Shown here piece after piece: positions 23,572 to 33,432 of a stretch of 64,000 nucleotides of DNA. Below the pieces are notes generated by a model. That model was not told the origin of the DNA. It saw only the letters and a list, made by a program, of their open reading frames with translations, and searched no databases. The first letter of the stretch is position 1, and every line of letters begins with the position of its first letter. Made by a program: the position numbers and the translations under genes. This DNA comes from Herminiimonas arsenicoxydans (GTDB taxonomy: Bacteria; Pseudomonadota; Gammaproteobacteria; Burkholderiales; Burkholderiaceae_D), in NCBI GenBank assembly GCA_000026125.1, contig CU207211.1, positions 2,170,001 through 2,234,000 of the forward strand, written 5' to 3'.

Positions 23572-24033
23572 TTAATGTCTATGAATTTGGCGACCATTCT
23601 CAAACAAGCAAACTTCCCCGGCCTGAGTTAAGAGCCCTACGCAGAATATTGATGGAATTTGTGAGGCTAGAAGCGCCGTCATATGGCGGGCGCCCGTGGG
23701 CCTCGGTTCTGCAATTTTCCTCTCATCATCTGGCAATGGCGGAGATATAAATTGCGATACGTGCGTCAGAGCCCATGAGGATCCGTCTACCAGATGAAAT
23801 CCATCATGCCATGGGTTCTCGTAGTCTGCAATCGCAGCCAAGGTGACTGCGATTTTCTCTAAACCGAAAACCGGAAGATGAGGCAGAGGCGTTTCTGGAT
23901 TGCCGAGCCAGACTCGAGGTAGTAAATCGAGTTCTTTGTAAAAAACGACGCCAACGCCAGAAAATTTATTCGGGCGCTTGGTTGATACGAGCCTTAGCAG
24001 TTCACAGGCTTGCTCTGAAATGGATGAATTCAT
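23572..24033 (-). CDS. solo DAC-fold protein (diadenylate-cyclase-like)
   Basis: 153 residues. The C-terminal half aligns by eye with the DAC domain of CdaA/DisA: WHDGFHLVDG corresponds to LHDGAVIIQD, and PTGARHMTALLAS corresponds to LGTRHRAALGIS, followed by VGLLTQAGEVCLFENGRQI for the last strands. Differences matter: DGA is DGF and the catalytic RHR is RHM. It may therefore be a diverged cyclase or a nucleotide sensor like the DACN domains proposed in conflict systems. No membrane segment. Starts 4 bp after a JAB fragment and ends 6 bp before the Cap15-like effector. Confidence 0.7.
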   Translation of the reverse strand: MNSSISEQACELLRLVSTKRPNKFSGVGVVFYKELDLLPRVWLGNPETPLPHLPVFGLEKIAVTLAAIADYENPWHDGFHLVDGSSWALTHVSQFISPPLPDDERKIAEPRPTGARHMTALLASQIPSIFCVGLLTQAGEVCLFENGRQIHRH

Positions 24034-24037
24034 AACT

Positions 24038-24334
24038 TCAACAGAATGGGGAGAGAATTATCTCATGACCGAGTGTGTCAACAAGTTCTACATAAAGATC
24101 ATTTCTACCCACTATAACAGCGAGTAGAGGGCGTTTATCGGCTCGGCATTGCACCAAACTCCTCCACTCGTTACGATCAAGTTGCGATGGGGCTGGGTAG
24201 TCTTGTGGATGGGGATGCCACTCACCAAGATAACGTACCGTTCCGCCGCTTTCTCGCCATCGGCGCTCAGCGATAGCCTTATGTCGGAACGGCATTCTTT
24301 CAAAAAGGTAGCGAAAGCGCCTATCCCTTTTTGC
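24038..24334 (-). pseudogene. truncated JAB/JAMM isopeptidase (Cap3-like)
   Basis: The last ~98 codons of a JAB-domain protein. The zinc motif is intact in GEWHPHPQDYPAPSQLD (HxH...S..D), nearly identical in pattern to GEWHTHPQRVPTPSAID of the complete Cap3 at 38614. In-frame coding similarity continues upstream of the first ATG (24295) to about 24307, but a TAA at 24335-24337 blocks it and the GGILLG-type N-terminal strand with the catalytic Glu is missing. It is thus a 5'-truncated remnant lying just after the Res gene. A short product from ATG 24295 would lack the active-site Glu. Confidence 0.8.
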
Positions 24335-24363
24335 TTATCCTCGCCTTCAGCCGTATAGCGCTC

Positions 24364-24586
24364 CTACATCAAGATCCGATAATGACGGTTGTCAGCGTCG
24401 GTCGACTTCATAAGTCGGTATTCCATGCCGCTTGCCACTGCAATCTGGTTGGCAAACTCCTTCTTAGCCTGAACGACTGCATCATCGATCTGATTATCAG
24501 CCTTAACTTCAACAATCACGTACTTCTCCGTGCCATCCGGCTCTTCGCGCAAGAACACGAAGTCAGGGTAATAACTACGTACAGTC
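24364..24586 (-). pseudogene. type III restriction endonuclease Res, C-terminal fragment
   Basis: 72 codons encoding SYYPDFVFLRE...VIVEVKADNQ, the end of a PD-(D/E)xK nuclease domain (D and ExK visible). It is separated from the rest of Res (25836-28300) by an IS3-family insertion. Removing the IS and one GTC duplication restores an uninterrupted reading ...YIDPDSRTVRSYYPDF.... The ATG starting inside the IS (24612) would add seven IS-coded residues and is an artefact. Confidence 0.92.
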
Positions 24587-24616
24587 TGGCCTGTCCCCAA
24601 ACTGAAAGACACCGCA

Positions 24617-25483
24617 TTAAGCTAACTGAGCTTGCTGTTCAAAGTCAATTGGGCTGATATAGCCCAACGTTGAATGTCTTCGAACCGGATTATAGAAACG
24701 TTCGATGTAGTCAAACACTTCTGCCCTGATGTCGTCTCGCGTGCGGAACATCTTTCTGGATAAGCGCTCTGTCTTCAATGAAGAGAAGAAGCTCTCCATG
24801 GCCGAGTTGTCCCACACATTACCCGCACGACTCATGCTGCACGTCACACCCAATTCAAGCAATAGCCGCTGAAACTGCTCACTCGTATATTGACTTCCAC
24901 GGTCAGAATGATGCATCACGGATTCCGGCTTACCACGTCGCCATACAGCCATCATTAATGCATCGGCGACGAGTTGTGCATTCATCTCAGGCTTCATCGA
25001 CCAGCCAATGACACGCCTGGAATAGAGGTCTAGTACAACAGCGAGGTAAAGCCATCCTTCGGCTGACCAGATGTAGGTGAAGTCAGCGACCCATTTCCGG
25101 TTCGGTGCACTAGCGTCGAATTGCCGGTCGAGCACGTTGGCTGCAATACCGATGACTGGGCGCTCACCTCGGTCAATCGGCAAGCTGCGCCGGCGAGGTC
25201 GAGCCCGTAACGCTTGAGCCTGCATCAGCCGTTCGACGCGATGCAGCCCGCAACGATAGCCACTTGCCAACAGGTCGTGCCAGACACGACGTGCTCCATA
25301 GGTGCGGTCACTTTGAATAAAACTGTGATGAACGGCGCGACCGAGTTGCTCGTTCTCCGTGCGACGTTTGCACGGCGTACGCGTGAGCCATGCATAAAAA
25401 CCACTGCGCGAGACGCCGAGTGTGTCGCAGGTCAGTGCCACCGGCCAGATTCCTCGGTGCTTCGCCACGAATCCAAATTTCAC
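24617..25483 (-). CDS. IS3-family transposase OrfB (DDE)
   Basis: 288 residues with an HTH_21 segment and an rve catalytic core: first Asp in WVADFTYIW, second in HHSDRGSQYTS, Glu in NSAMESFFSSLKTE. The start overlaps the orfA stop. An A7-G run in orfA (25513-25519 on the + strand as T7) is a classical -1 frameshift site to make the OrfAB fusion transposase. Confidence 0.95.
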   Translation of the reverse strand: MKFGFVAKHRGIWPVALTCDTLGVSRSGFYAWLTRTPCKRRTENEQLGRAVHHSFIQSDRTYGARRVWHDLLASGYRCGLHRVERLMQAQALRARPRRRSLPIDRGERPVIGIAANVLDRQFDASAPNRKWVADFTYIWSAEGWLYLAVVLDLYSRRVIGWSMKPEMNAQLVADALMMAVWRRGKPESVMHHSDRGSQYTSEQFQRLLLELGVTCSMSRAGNVWDNSAMESFFSSLKTERLSRKMFRTRDDIRAEVFDYIERFYNPVRRHSTLGYISPIDFEQQAQLA

Positions 25484-25773
25484 ATCGATTCCCTGGCGAA
25501 GTAGGCGGCGGCTTTTTTTAAAATGTCGCGCTCCATCTTCAGTTTGGCGACTTCTTTGCGCAACCTTGCTATCTCAAGTTGCTCTGGTTTGAGTTGACCA
25601 TGCCCGGGAAAGGCATGCGATGCATCTTCCGATACGGCATGAACCCATTTGCGCAATACGTTCTCGTGCACATTGAGGTCTTTGGCGGCCTGCACGATTG
25701 AAACACCTCGTTCTTTAACTAGCCTAACCGCCTCTACCTTGAACTCCTTGCTGAACTGTCTACGATTTGCCAT
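25480..25773 (-). CDS. IS3-family transposase OrfA
   Basis: 97 residues: helix-turn-helix (VKERGVSIVQAAKDLNVHENVLRKWV) followed by a leucine-zipper-like helix (EQLEIARLRKEVAKLKMERDILKKAAAYF). It binds the IS ends; the slippery A7-G lies at KKAAA just before its stop. Confidence 0.94.
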   Translation of the reverse strand: MANRRQFSKEFKVEAVRLVKERGVSIVQAAKDLNVHENVLRKWVHAVSEDASHAFPGHGQLKPEQLEIARLRKEVAKLKMERDILKKAAAYFARESM

Positions 25774-25835
25774 TTATTTCCTCCTGATTGATTAAAACAC
25801 CTTATCTTGGTGTCTTTCAAGTCAGGGACAGGCCA

Positions 25836-28300
25836 GTCCTTGAGTCCGGATCAATGTATTGGATGAAGAAGTCAGACTGGCCATGGGTCAGCATCCCGGT
25901 GAAGTAAATCTTCTTCACCCGCTGCTCGCGCAGCAGATCCCAGAACAACCAACTTTCAGAGCCAGAATCGAAGCAGTAGGTGTCGAGGTGGAAGCTCTTG
26001 GCACGCTCATCATCCTTGATCTGCATGTCGGCCCTACGGACGATCTTGTCTTTGACAGCTGTAACCTCGTAGTAGCCGTTTGGCGGAAGCTTGATCAGAT
26101 CGACCTCGTGCTCTTCGGTTTGTTGTGACTCGTCGAGGTCGTAGAGTTGACGGAACAGGCGTGGAATGAGCTCGTCATAGAGCAACTCATTAAACTCATT
26201 TGTTATCGCAACCAGGTCCGCAGTGCCTTCCTTGGTTGCGTCCAACAACTCTTCAATTTCCAGTGGACTGCGGTTCAGATAGCGCGATACTTCTGCCACC
26301 AACGTTATAGGCGAGAAGGTTCTTTTCTCGCGCCGCGCTGTCAAATCGAAGGTTCGACTCGTCGAAGCTAGAGCGGCTTCCGCGGCAGTTAGTCCATCCT
26401 GTTGCGTCTCGATTAGAAGGTACTTTTCAACCAACTCGTTCCACTTATCACGGAATGGGCGCTCAGGAAACAGTTCATAGCCTGGCGAAACAACCTTATC
26501 ACGCATGTTGTACTGCTTGCGCACACGAACCAATTTGATCTTGACCGGTGGCTCGGTCACACGCACCTGAACGCGCTCCTTGTCCTTGGCAACCTTTTGA
26601 AGCTCCTCCGCACTGATGCGGAAATTCTGCTGCAACTCGTCGTTGAGGGTATTGAGGTTTTCATCCGAGAGAAAAACGTGACCAGTGTGTTGTGCCTGGC
26701 CGACGGCACGCAGACAGCGCATCGTGGCCTGTAACACAAACACCCTTGATTTCGGTTCGCGGAACAACCCCACGCCGAACAGCGATCGGCAATTCCAACC
26801 TTCGCGTCCTTTATTGACCAGAAGGATGAACTGCTTCTCCGACCCTTCAGTGTCTAGCCTGTTGAACTCGCGGATATCGTCGTTAGTGGTAATTTTGTCA
26901 TCCCCCACGTTGACCAAGATCCGGGAGGTGGGAATGCCGTGCTTGATGAGCGCCCGCTCAACTGCGGGCCTCAACTCGCTGGTCAGCTCATCGATAGTGG
27001 CGGCAAAGAAAGCCAGCTTTGGCAGCATCCCCTCAGGGCGCAAATCCCCCGACTGTCTCAGGAAGGTCTCTACCGCAATGTCGATAAACTCGTCGGTGCG
27101 GGTATTCGCGTACCCGTGCAGCGTGACCTTCTTCAGGAAGCCTTTGTCGATTGCCTCCTTGAGGCCATAGGCATAGACCACTTCCGGCAGCACCTCTCGG
27201 CCCACGTAGGGCGTACCGGTGTAGTTGTAGCAAGCGACGACCCGTGTTCCAGCCGCATTGAGGCTGGCTGCCAAGATATCGATGGTGGTACGAAGGCTGG
27301 TATCCGTTTCCTTCGCGCCCAAGCCCATGTCCTTGGCCAGGGCCTTACCGAAGGCGTGGTGGGCCTCGTCCACATAGATACCCAATTGCTCAAGGCGACG
27401 TAGCTTTTCGAAGCGCTGGTTGGTGGTCAGCTCGCCTTCTTCTTCAGGCTGGTCGAAGTTGTAGAGATCAACCGCATCTGCATAGACGCCAGTCGCGGCG
27501 AGAGTTTCTCCGGTCGAACCGAACAACTTGTCAACAGAAGTTTTCTCCTTGTGCTGTCGCTTGAGAATGATCTTCTGCGTGTTGGAGACGATGATATTGA
27601 AACGCGAGCGATCCAGCGTATCCAGCGAGGTGCCAGCTTCCTCCAGGTAGTGGAAGCGCAGGTGGGTCGTCAGGAAATTGACGTACTCCGGCGGTACCAC
27701 GCGGGTCAAGTCGAAAGACTCGATCTCCTTGAGTGACTGCAACACCGTCTTGTCCGGTGCGAAGACTAGGGCGTTGTGGCAGTAGCGTGCATCCTTCTCG
27801 AATTTATTGCCCAGCAGGAACTCGTAGAAGATGCAGGTCGCCATAAGAATGGTTTTGCCGGTACCCATCGTAAGCGCAAAGATGTAATTCGGGTACGCAC
27901 GAGAGTTCTTGCGCATTGCCGCAAACACAGCCTTGTACTGATCCTGAGTGACAGCATCGAACAGCCCAACTTGTCCTGCTTTGCCGGAGACGACGCCACC
28001 CTCGCCGCGCTCGGCAAAACGGCCTTGTTTCTCGAACCACTGCTGGAAGATCTCTTCGACCTTAGCGTTGCCGAGGAACTCTTTGAGAAAGACGTAGGTT
28101 TCCAGCGCCTCAAATTGCGGCTGGCGCAGGAAGGCCTTGGGGTTCTTGTCCGGGTTGTTGAAGTCGAGGAACTTGCGCGTCAGTTCCTTGTAGTGAGTGC
28201 GAATCGCTCCCCGGTTGGCCTGATAGAACTGCCAGAGAAATTGAAAGAAGGCGAAGTCAAGCGACGCGCTCACCGCCTTGGCTGCGCGTTTAGACGCCAT
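25836..28300 (-). pseudogene. type III restriction enzyme Res subunit, N-terminal part (IS-interrupted)
   Basis: About 822 codons of a type III-style Res: superfamily 2 helicase with Walker A FALTMGTGKTILMA, DEAH box as YVDEAHHAFGK, and a helicase C domain (LLVNKGREGWNCRSLFGVGLF). The nuclease domain is cut off by the IS3 element; the reading then stops after five IS-coded codons. Reassembled, Res would be about 894 residues. Its start overlaps the end of mod by 11 nt. In its present form it should translocate or bind but not cleave DNA, if made at all. Confidence 0.92.
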
Positions 28301-30314
28301 TGCTGATGCTCCCTTCCCACGACTCCGACAGCAGATCCGTGATCTTCACGCGGATGGTGCCCGCGTCATCCGGAACCTTGTACGTGCCCTTGACCAAATC
28401 ATTCTTGCCCGGAATGTCCACCACTGCCGGTTGCAGCACCGCACCGTCGTAGTTCCAGTCGATCAGAACCGACTCGACCAGCTCCTTCCAGTCCTCGACC
28501 GACTCCTTCAGTAGCGAAAGCTTTTGCAGCAGATTCATCGGGTAGAACTTCTCGATGAGCAGCTCGCCGTTCTTAATGGAGACCTTTGCCTGTGAGTCGC
28601 GTTTGAACTCCAGGTCTGCCTTGTCGCGTAGGATATCAACCACTTCCACATCGATCTTGAATGGCTTGGCCGCCAATTCCAATTGCGCGGCCAAGTCTGG
28701 CTCGTGGCCCATGCAGACAAGGGTGATCTTTTCGACTGGACGGTTTGGGGCCTCGTTTTGCTTGCGCTCCCAGGCCTTGTAGTCGAAGCCCGCGATCAAC
28801 TCGTTCAAGTCGGCACGAGTGGCAATACGGTTGACGGGCATGATCTTGATCATGCGCCCGTCCTTCTCGCCGTCGAACACTGTGCTGAACTCCAGCTTCT
28901 GCACTTCCAACACCTCAATGAGAAGTTCTTTGGCCTGTACAGGATTGCGGAAGATGTCGTAGTGGTTGACGTTGTACACTTCAAAACCACATCTTTGTGT
29001 TGCCCTTTTAAGGTTGCTAACGACCCTGGCTTCGTCGTCTTCATCATCATCAACAAACTCTTCTATGGATTCATCAAGATCGAGCTGCTGACCAAGCTGA
29101 TCCAATAATGTCTGAAGCCGCTTTGCTGAAATCTGAATTGCAGCCAAGTTAATATCGGAGCCTATAAAGCGACGCCCGAGTTTAGCTGCTGCCACTAGCG
29201 TCGTCCCTGATCCGACAAAACCGTCGAAAACCAAATCACCCGGATCAGTTGTCGCAGTAATGATTCTCTCTAATAATTTAATAGGCTTTTGCGTTGGGTA
29301 TCCAATGCGCTCTTCGGCCTGCGAGTTAATTAGTGAGATGTCGTTCCAAAAACTACCGATCGGACGCCCCTTATCCTTTTCGGGCCGTAGTTTTCGAAAT
29401 GGTTTTCCTCCCGTAGACCATCCAAGATCACCTGCCTGATCAATGACTTCAAGCGACGTTTTTTTCATCCGCCAGCCCGAAGGGCCGGGAGTAAAGCCTT
29501 TGTACTCATATACAAGGTATGGTCGAGCGCCCATGCCGTCGGACCGGAGAATCGGTCCATCATAGAAGCGTCCTTTTTCATCTGTCCGATGATACTTTTC
29601 AAGAAGCTCATCATCTGTCAGAGGAACTCGAATGCGATCAAGATAGAGTCTTGATTGTGGCGACTTTGCGTAATAAAAGATAGTATCTGTAAACGGACTG
29701 AAGCTACGAGACTCGTGCTGTGAACCCTTTGGATTTGTGGACCGCACCCAAACAATTTCATTACGAAAATTCTCGCTCCCGAATATTTCATCCAACATCA
29801 AGCGGATGTAGTGTGATTTATGCCAGTCGCAATGAACAAATATCGATCCTGTTTCGCTCAGAAGTTCGCGCAACAGGATTAGCCGCTCATAAATGAACTG
29901 AAGATATTCGTCATTACTCCATATGTCGGTGTATTGCTTTTCCTCAAAGCAATTTTGATCGCTTTCCGCTGCTGTCCCTCTCAGACGAACACTTTTTTTG
30001 TAATCAGCTTTTGAGTCAAATGGGGGATCGATGTAGATGAGCTTAACTTGTCCGCGAAATTTCTTGATTAGGTGGCTCATTACCTGCAAGTTATCACCCC
30101 AAAAGAGTTTGTTACGCCATCCATCCGTGTCAGCACCATAGACCTCCTTAAGTTGCGCCGGATAGTACTGGGTCGAGTTGAACGGACGTTTGCCGCGCCA
30201 ATTGAGCATCGGGTAGCCCTTGATAGGCTCGAACTCATACTTTTCAACGTTGGTGGTACCGCCATCGGGCTTGGCCAGTTGCAGGCTTTCTTGTGTGGGT
30301 GTGCTCTTGCTCAT
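28290..30314 (-). CDS. type III restriction-modification DNA methyltransferase (Mod)
   Basis: 674 residues. Catalytic motif DPPF in LIYIDPPFDSKADYKK precedes the SAM-binding motif VFDGFVGSGTTLVAA, the beta order of amino-methyltransferases. The N-terminal GYPMLNWRGKRPFNSTQ and the long C-terminal region are like type III Mod or the Mod-like enzymes of other defence operons. It is expected to make N6-methyladenine; the target sequence cannot be predicted. The start overlaps the helicase stop (TAATG) and the end overlaps Res. With Res broken, Mod may now be an orphan methyltransferase. Confidence 0.9.
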   Translation of the reverse strand: MSKSTPTQESLQLAKPDGGTTNVEKYEFEPIKGYPMLNWRGKRPFNSTQYYPAQLKEVYGADTDGWRNKLFWGDNLQVMSHLIKKFRGQVKLIYIDPPFDSKADYKKSVRLRGTAAESDQNCFEEKQYTDIWSNDEYLQFIYERLILLRELLSETGSIFVHCDWHKSHYIRLMLDEIFGSENFRNEIVWVRSTNPKGSQHESRSFSPFTDTIFYYAKSPQSRLYLDRIRVPLTDDELLEKYHRTDEKGRFYDGPILRSDGMGARPYLVYEYKGFTPGPSGWRMKKTSLEVIDQAGDLGWSTGGKPFRKLRPEKDKGRPIGSFWNDISLINSQAEERIGYPTQKPIKLLERIITATTDPGDLVFDGFVGSGTTLVAAAKLGRRFIGSDINLAAIQISAKRLQTLLDQLGQQLDLDESIEEFVDDDEDDEARVVSNLKRATQRCGFEVYNVNHYDIFRNPVQAKELLIEVLEVQKLEFSTVFDGEKDGRMIKIMPVNRIATRADLNELIAGFDYKAWERKQNEAPNRPVEKITLVCMGHEPDLAAQLELAAKPFKIDVEVVDILRDKADLEFKRDSQAKVSIKNGELLIEKFYPMNLLQKLSLLKESVEDWKELVESVLIDWNYDGAVLQPAVVDIPGKNDLVKGTYKVPDDAGTIRVKITDLLSESWEGSISNGV

Positions 30315-33241
30315 TAGTTGCTATTCCTGAATTTCCAATTTTTGTTGTCGCAGTAGGCGCGCATATCGCAGCTCAGGCACAGCTTGGCCGGGCGTGCTGC
30401 GATCTGGTAATCCTGCCGCTCGATGCGCGCCACGATGTCGTCGAAGCGCGCGATAGTCTTGCCAATAGCGCGGTCGTCCTTGGTGAACGACACGTATGGG
30501 TTGCCGCCGTCTTCGCCGGTGTAGTAAAGATGCAGCCGGCTGACCTTCTGGCCGGTCCGCTCTTCCACGAGATGGGCGTAGACCTCAAGCTGGTGTTGAT
30601 ACTGGCGCAGGCGATCCCGATCCTTCTCCATGTCGGGCTTTTTCTCCGACTTGAAGTCAATGATCTCGACCGTGTCATGTTCGCCTCGGATCAGGTCAAC
30701 ACTGCCCTTCAAGATGTACTGATCCTTGATGAGCGAGATCTCGACCTCGGCTTCCTTGATACGATCCCAGTTGCCGTTCTCGCGTTCGTAGTAGCGCAGC
30801 ACGTGCAGCAGCGCGGCCTGCTGCGATGAGGGCGCAAGATAGACGCGCTCCTTCTTCGAGAGCATGGCGTAGTTGGCGGAGAACCAGCCTTTGATAGCGT
30901 CGAGGGAAATCGAGCCTTCTTCGCCACGCAGCACCGTCTTGTGAATATCCTCGATGGTCTGGTGCACCAAGGTACCGAAAAGCATCGGGCTCTCGCGGAT
31001 GGGTGCGAACTCAAGCTCCTTGAAGAAGCGGTACTGCTCGGCGCAGTTCTCGAACACGGTGATGTGCGAGGTGAAGGAGTACTCGCGCTTCAGATTGATC
31101 TGCTTGACGGCCTCAAAAGTCAGCGCGGACAGCTCAACGTCGCGCCAGCTAGGCAGCTCATAGAACAACCGCTCGAAGTACTTGGACGGCGACCTGCCGC
31201 GCCCTTGCTTCTCCTGTGCGGCAAGCACCAGTAAGTTCTGGGCACGAGAAAAGGCCGTGTAGAACAGCCGCCAGAAGTCGAAGTTCTTGATGTGGTCGAG
31301 CGGTTCGAAGCGCTCCTTGGAAAGGTAGCCGCCATCCTCTAGCAGCACATCCAGTGCACTGTACTGCTTACGCGGCACTGCCTCCAACGACCCACACACT
31401 ACCACCGGAAATTCCAGTCCTTTGGACTGGTGGATGGTGAGGAATGACACGCAGCCCTTAGGTGCGTACTCGGCCTCATCCTCGTACTCACCAATACCAC
31501 CATCGACGAGGAAGCGCATGAACTGGTTGAACAGGTCGCGCAGGTTCTTCTCCAGAAATTCTGGGTTCAGCACGCTGACGTAATGCAGGTACTCGAACTT
31601 CGTCAGCAGCTTAGAGAACGTACCAAGGTTGCGTGCCGCGCGACCTTTGTCCACACCCTGCACGGCGTCTTCCGCAAGAAAGCGCGAGAACAGCGGGAAT
31701 TGCAGCAGTTGGTAAAACAGACCGGAGAAGGAATAGTCCGTGTTCTGTCCCAGCACGGCATGGCGCTTCGCCAGTGGGCGCGCCCAATCCAGCAACGGCT
31801 TGTTTTCTGGCTTGCGCAACTCGTCGATAAATGGCTTGAAGCACTGATGGTCGTAGTAGTCCCAGATGGGTAGCGTGACGCCTTCAGTCCATGCCCGCAC
31901 CTTGGGAAACTGCGGGAACAGGAAGATCAGCGCGCCGATCATCAGGCGGATCTCCTCGCGCTCAAAGAACATATTTGAGCGGGGAGAAAAAACAGGCACC
32001 CCCTGCGCTTCGAGGAAGCGAGCCAGGGCCACGACCTTGTCGTTCTTAACCGAACGGTACAGAAATGCCACCTGGTTCCAGTCCGCAAGCTGGCCTGATG
32101 CCTTTAATCCGTTGAGAAAGGCCAACACCTCAGCGTGCCAGTTGGTGGTGTCGTCCTTGTCATCACTGGCGGCCAATCGCACTGCCGCGGGCAAATCGGG
32201 AAACTCATCCTCGCGGGGCACGATCTGCTTGGCAAAGCGAAACACTCGGGTACCGTCGTCCCATACCTGCTCTTTCATCCACTCGTTGTAGAAGCGGATA
32301 ATGTCTGGGTGTGATCGGTAATTAACGGTGAGCTTGACCTGCTTGCACTGCCCGTCATCGAACAGCGCAGGGAACTCCAGGATATTGCGGATCGTGGCCC
32401 CGCGAAAGCGGTACAAGCCCTGATCGTCATCGCCCACCACGCACAAATTGCAGCGCTCGCCAGCCAGCAGAAGCAGGATGCGCTCCTGGATGGTATTGGT
32501 ATCCTGATATTCATCCACCATGAGGTGTGTGAGCTTGCCTCGCAGCTGCGCCAGGACCTCTGGCCGTTTTTCCAGCAGTTGCAACGCCTCGTACTGGATA
32601 CCTGAGAAGTCCAGCGAGTTGTGCTCGTGCAGCAGTTCCTGGTACTTGGCAAAACAGGTAGCCAGCGCGCGGATTTCCGGCTCCGGGGCCGCTGCCAGCG
32701 TGGCTGCATCAAGCGCCTCTTCGCTGACTTTGTTCAACCACTTTAGCAGGTTCTCAGACTGAGCCCAGCGGCCTGTCTGGTCATCGCCTATGACAAGCTG
32801 GGCGTCGGGTAGCTCACGGAAGTCCTTGATACGCTGGTAGAGGAAGTACTGCTGGTCGAACTGATCGAACAACGTGAAGCTGCGCTTGAGCCGAGTGAAC
32901 TCGCGGTAATCCTCCAGCAAACGCAGGCAGATGGAGTGGAAGGTGCCTAGGTACATCTCGTTCAGGTTGAACTGGATGCCCAGCTCGGCTAGCCGATTGG
33001 AGATACGAGTAGTCAGTTCGCGCGCAGCTTTGTCCGTAAACGTCACCACGAACAAGGATTCTGGAGCAATTCCCTTGTTCGTGATGAGGTAAACGATGCG
33101 CTCAACCAGCGTGAAAGTCTTGCCCGAGCCCGGCCCGGCGATGATTAGCACCGGGCCGTCGGTGGCGAGAATTGCCTCGATTTGCTGAGCATTGGCCTTG
33201 CTTTGCAGCTTTGCGTCAATGGGGATCATGCATTTTCCCAT
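30314..33241 (-). CDS. UvrD/PcrA-type helicase fused to a PD-(D/E)xK nuclease
   Basis: About 975 residues. Superfamily 1A helicase: Walker A IIAGPGSGKTFTLVERI, VVTFTDKAARELTTR, motif II VDEYQDTN, and motif III VGDDDQGLYRFRG. The C-terminal ~200 residues form a Cas4/AddB-like nuclease: SVDLIRGEH..VEIIDFKSEKKPD (D...D-x-K) and a cysteine cluster CLSCDMRAYC near the end that likely holds part of an Fe-S cluster. Co-transcribed with mod and res. Start uncertain: I use the Met of MGKCMIPID, 3 nt after AAGGAG; MIPID four codons later is possible. Confidence 0.85.
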   Translation of the reverse strand: MGKCMIPIDAKLQSKANAQQIEAILATDGPVLIIAGPGSGKTFTLVERIVYLITNKGIAPESLFVVTFTDKAARELTTRISNRLAELGIQFNLNEMYLGTFHSICLRLLEDYREFTRLKRSFTLFDQFDQQYFLYQRIKDFRELPDAQLVIGDDQTGRWAQSENLLKWLNKVSEEALDAATLAAAPEPEIRALATCFAKYQELLHEHNSLDFSGIQYEALQLLEKRPEVLAQLRGKLTHLMVDEYQDTNTIQERILLLLAGERCNLCVVGDDDQGLYRFRGATIRNILEFPALFDDGQCKQVKLTVNYRSHPDIIRFYNEWMKEQVWDDGTRVFRFAKQIVPREDEFPDLPAAVRLAASDDKDDTTNWHAEVLAFLNGLKASGQLADWNQVAFLYRSVKNDKVVALARFLEAQGVPVFSPRSNMFFEREEIRLMIGALIFLFPQFPKVRAWTEGVTLPIWDYYDHQCFKPFIDELRKPENKPLLDWARPLAKRHAVLGQNTDYSFSGLFYQLLQFPLFSRFLAEDAVQGVDKGRAARNLGTFSKLLTKFEYLHYVSVLNPEFLEKNLRDLFNQFMRFLVDGGIGEYEDEAEYAPKGCVSFLTIHQSKGLEFPVVVCGSLEAVPRKQYSALDVLLEDGGYLSKERFEPLDHIKNFDFWRLFYTAFSRAQNLLVLAAQEKQGRGRSPSKYFERLFYELPSWRDVELSALTFEAVKQINLKREYSFTSHITVFENCAEQYRFFKELEFAPIRESPMLFGTLVHQTIEDIHKTVLRGEEGSISLDAIKGWFSANYAMLSKKERVYLAPSSQQAALLHVLRYYERENGNWDRIKEAEVEISLIKDQYILKGSVDLIRGEHDTVEIIDFKSEKKPDMEKDRDRLRQYQHQLEVYAHLVEERTGQKVSRLHLYYTGEDGGNPYVSFTKDDRAIGKTIARFDDIVARIERQDYQIAARPAKLCLSCDMRAYCDNKNWKFRNSN

Positions 33242-33432
33242 AGGCTCCTTGGCCGACAGCACCAAAGCTGCGGCTAAAACCCCACTGAACCACAATGTTC
33301 GATCTAATACGCAATAGCTCCTCCTACTCGAGGGCAAGACCCTGATTAACTACTACAACCTGAAACGAGCCACTCCCACAAAATCAGAGAATAGTTGCCT
33401 ACTACAGCAACCCGCTCTAACCAACATAGTTT

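Larger units (their letters stand above)
24587..25835 (-). mobile_element. IS3-family insertion sequence
   Basis: 1,249 bp bounded by imperfect ~27-bp inverted repeats, both beginning TGGCCTGTCCC and ending GAAAGACACC. A 3-bp duplication GTC (24584-24586, 25836-25838) flanks it. It carries overlapping orfA and orfB on the - strand, in the same direction as the res gene it interrupts. The near-clean duplication and intact transposase suggest a fairly recent insertion. Confidence 0.95.

Noticed and set aside
24364..24612. Separate small nuclease gene
   Set aside because: It is the severed C-terminus of Res; its first seven codons come from the IS terminus.
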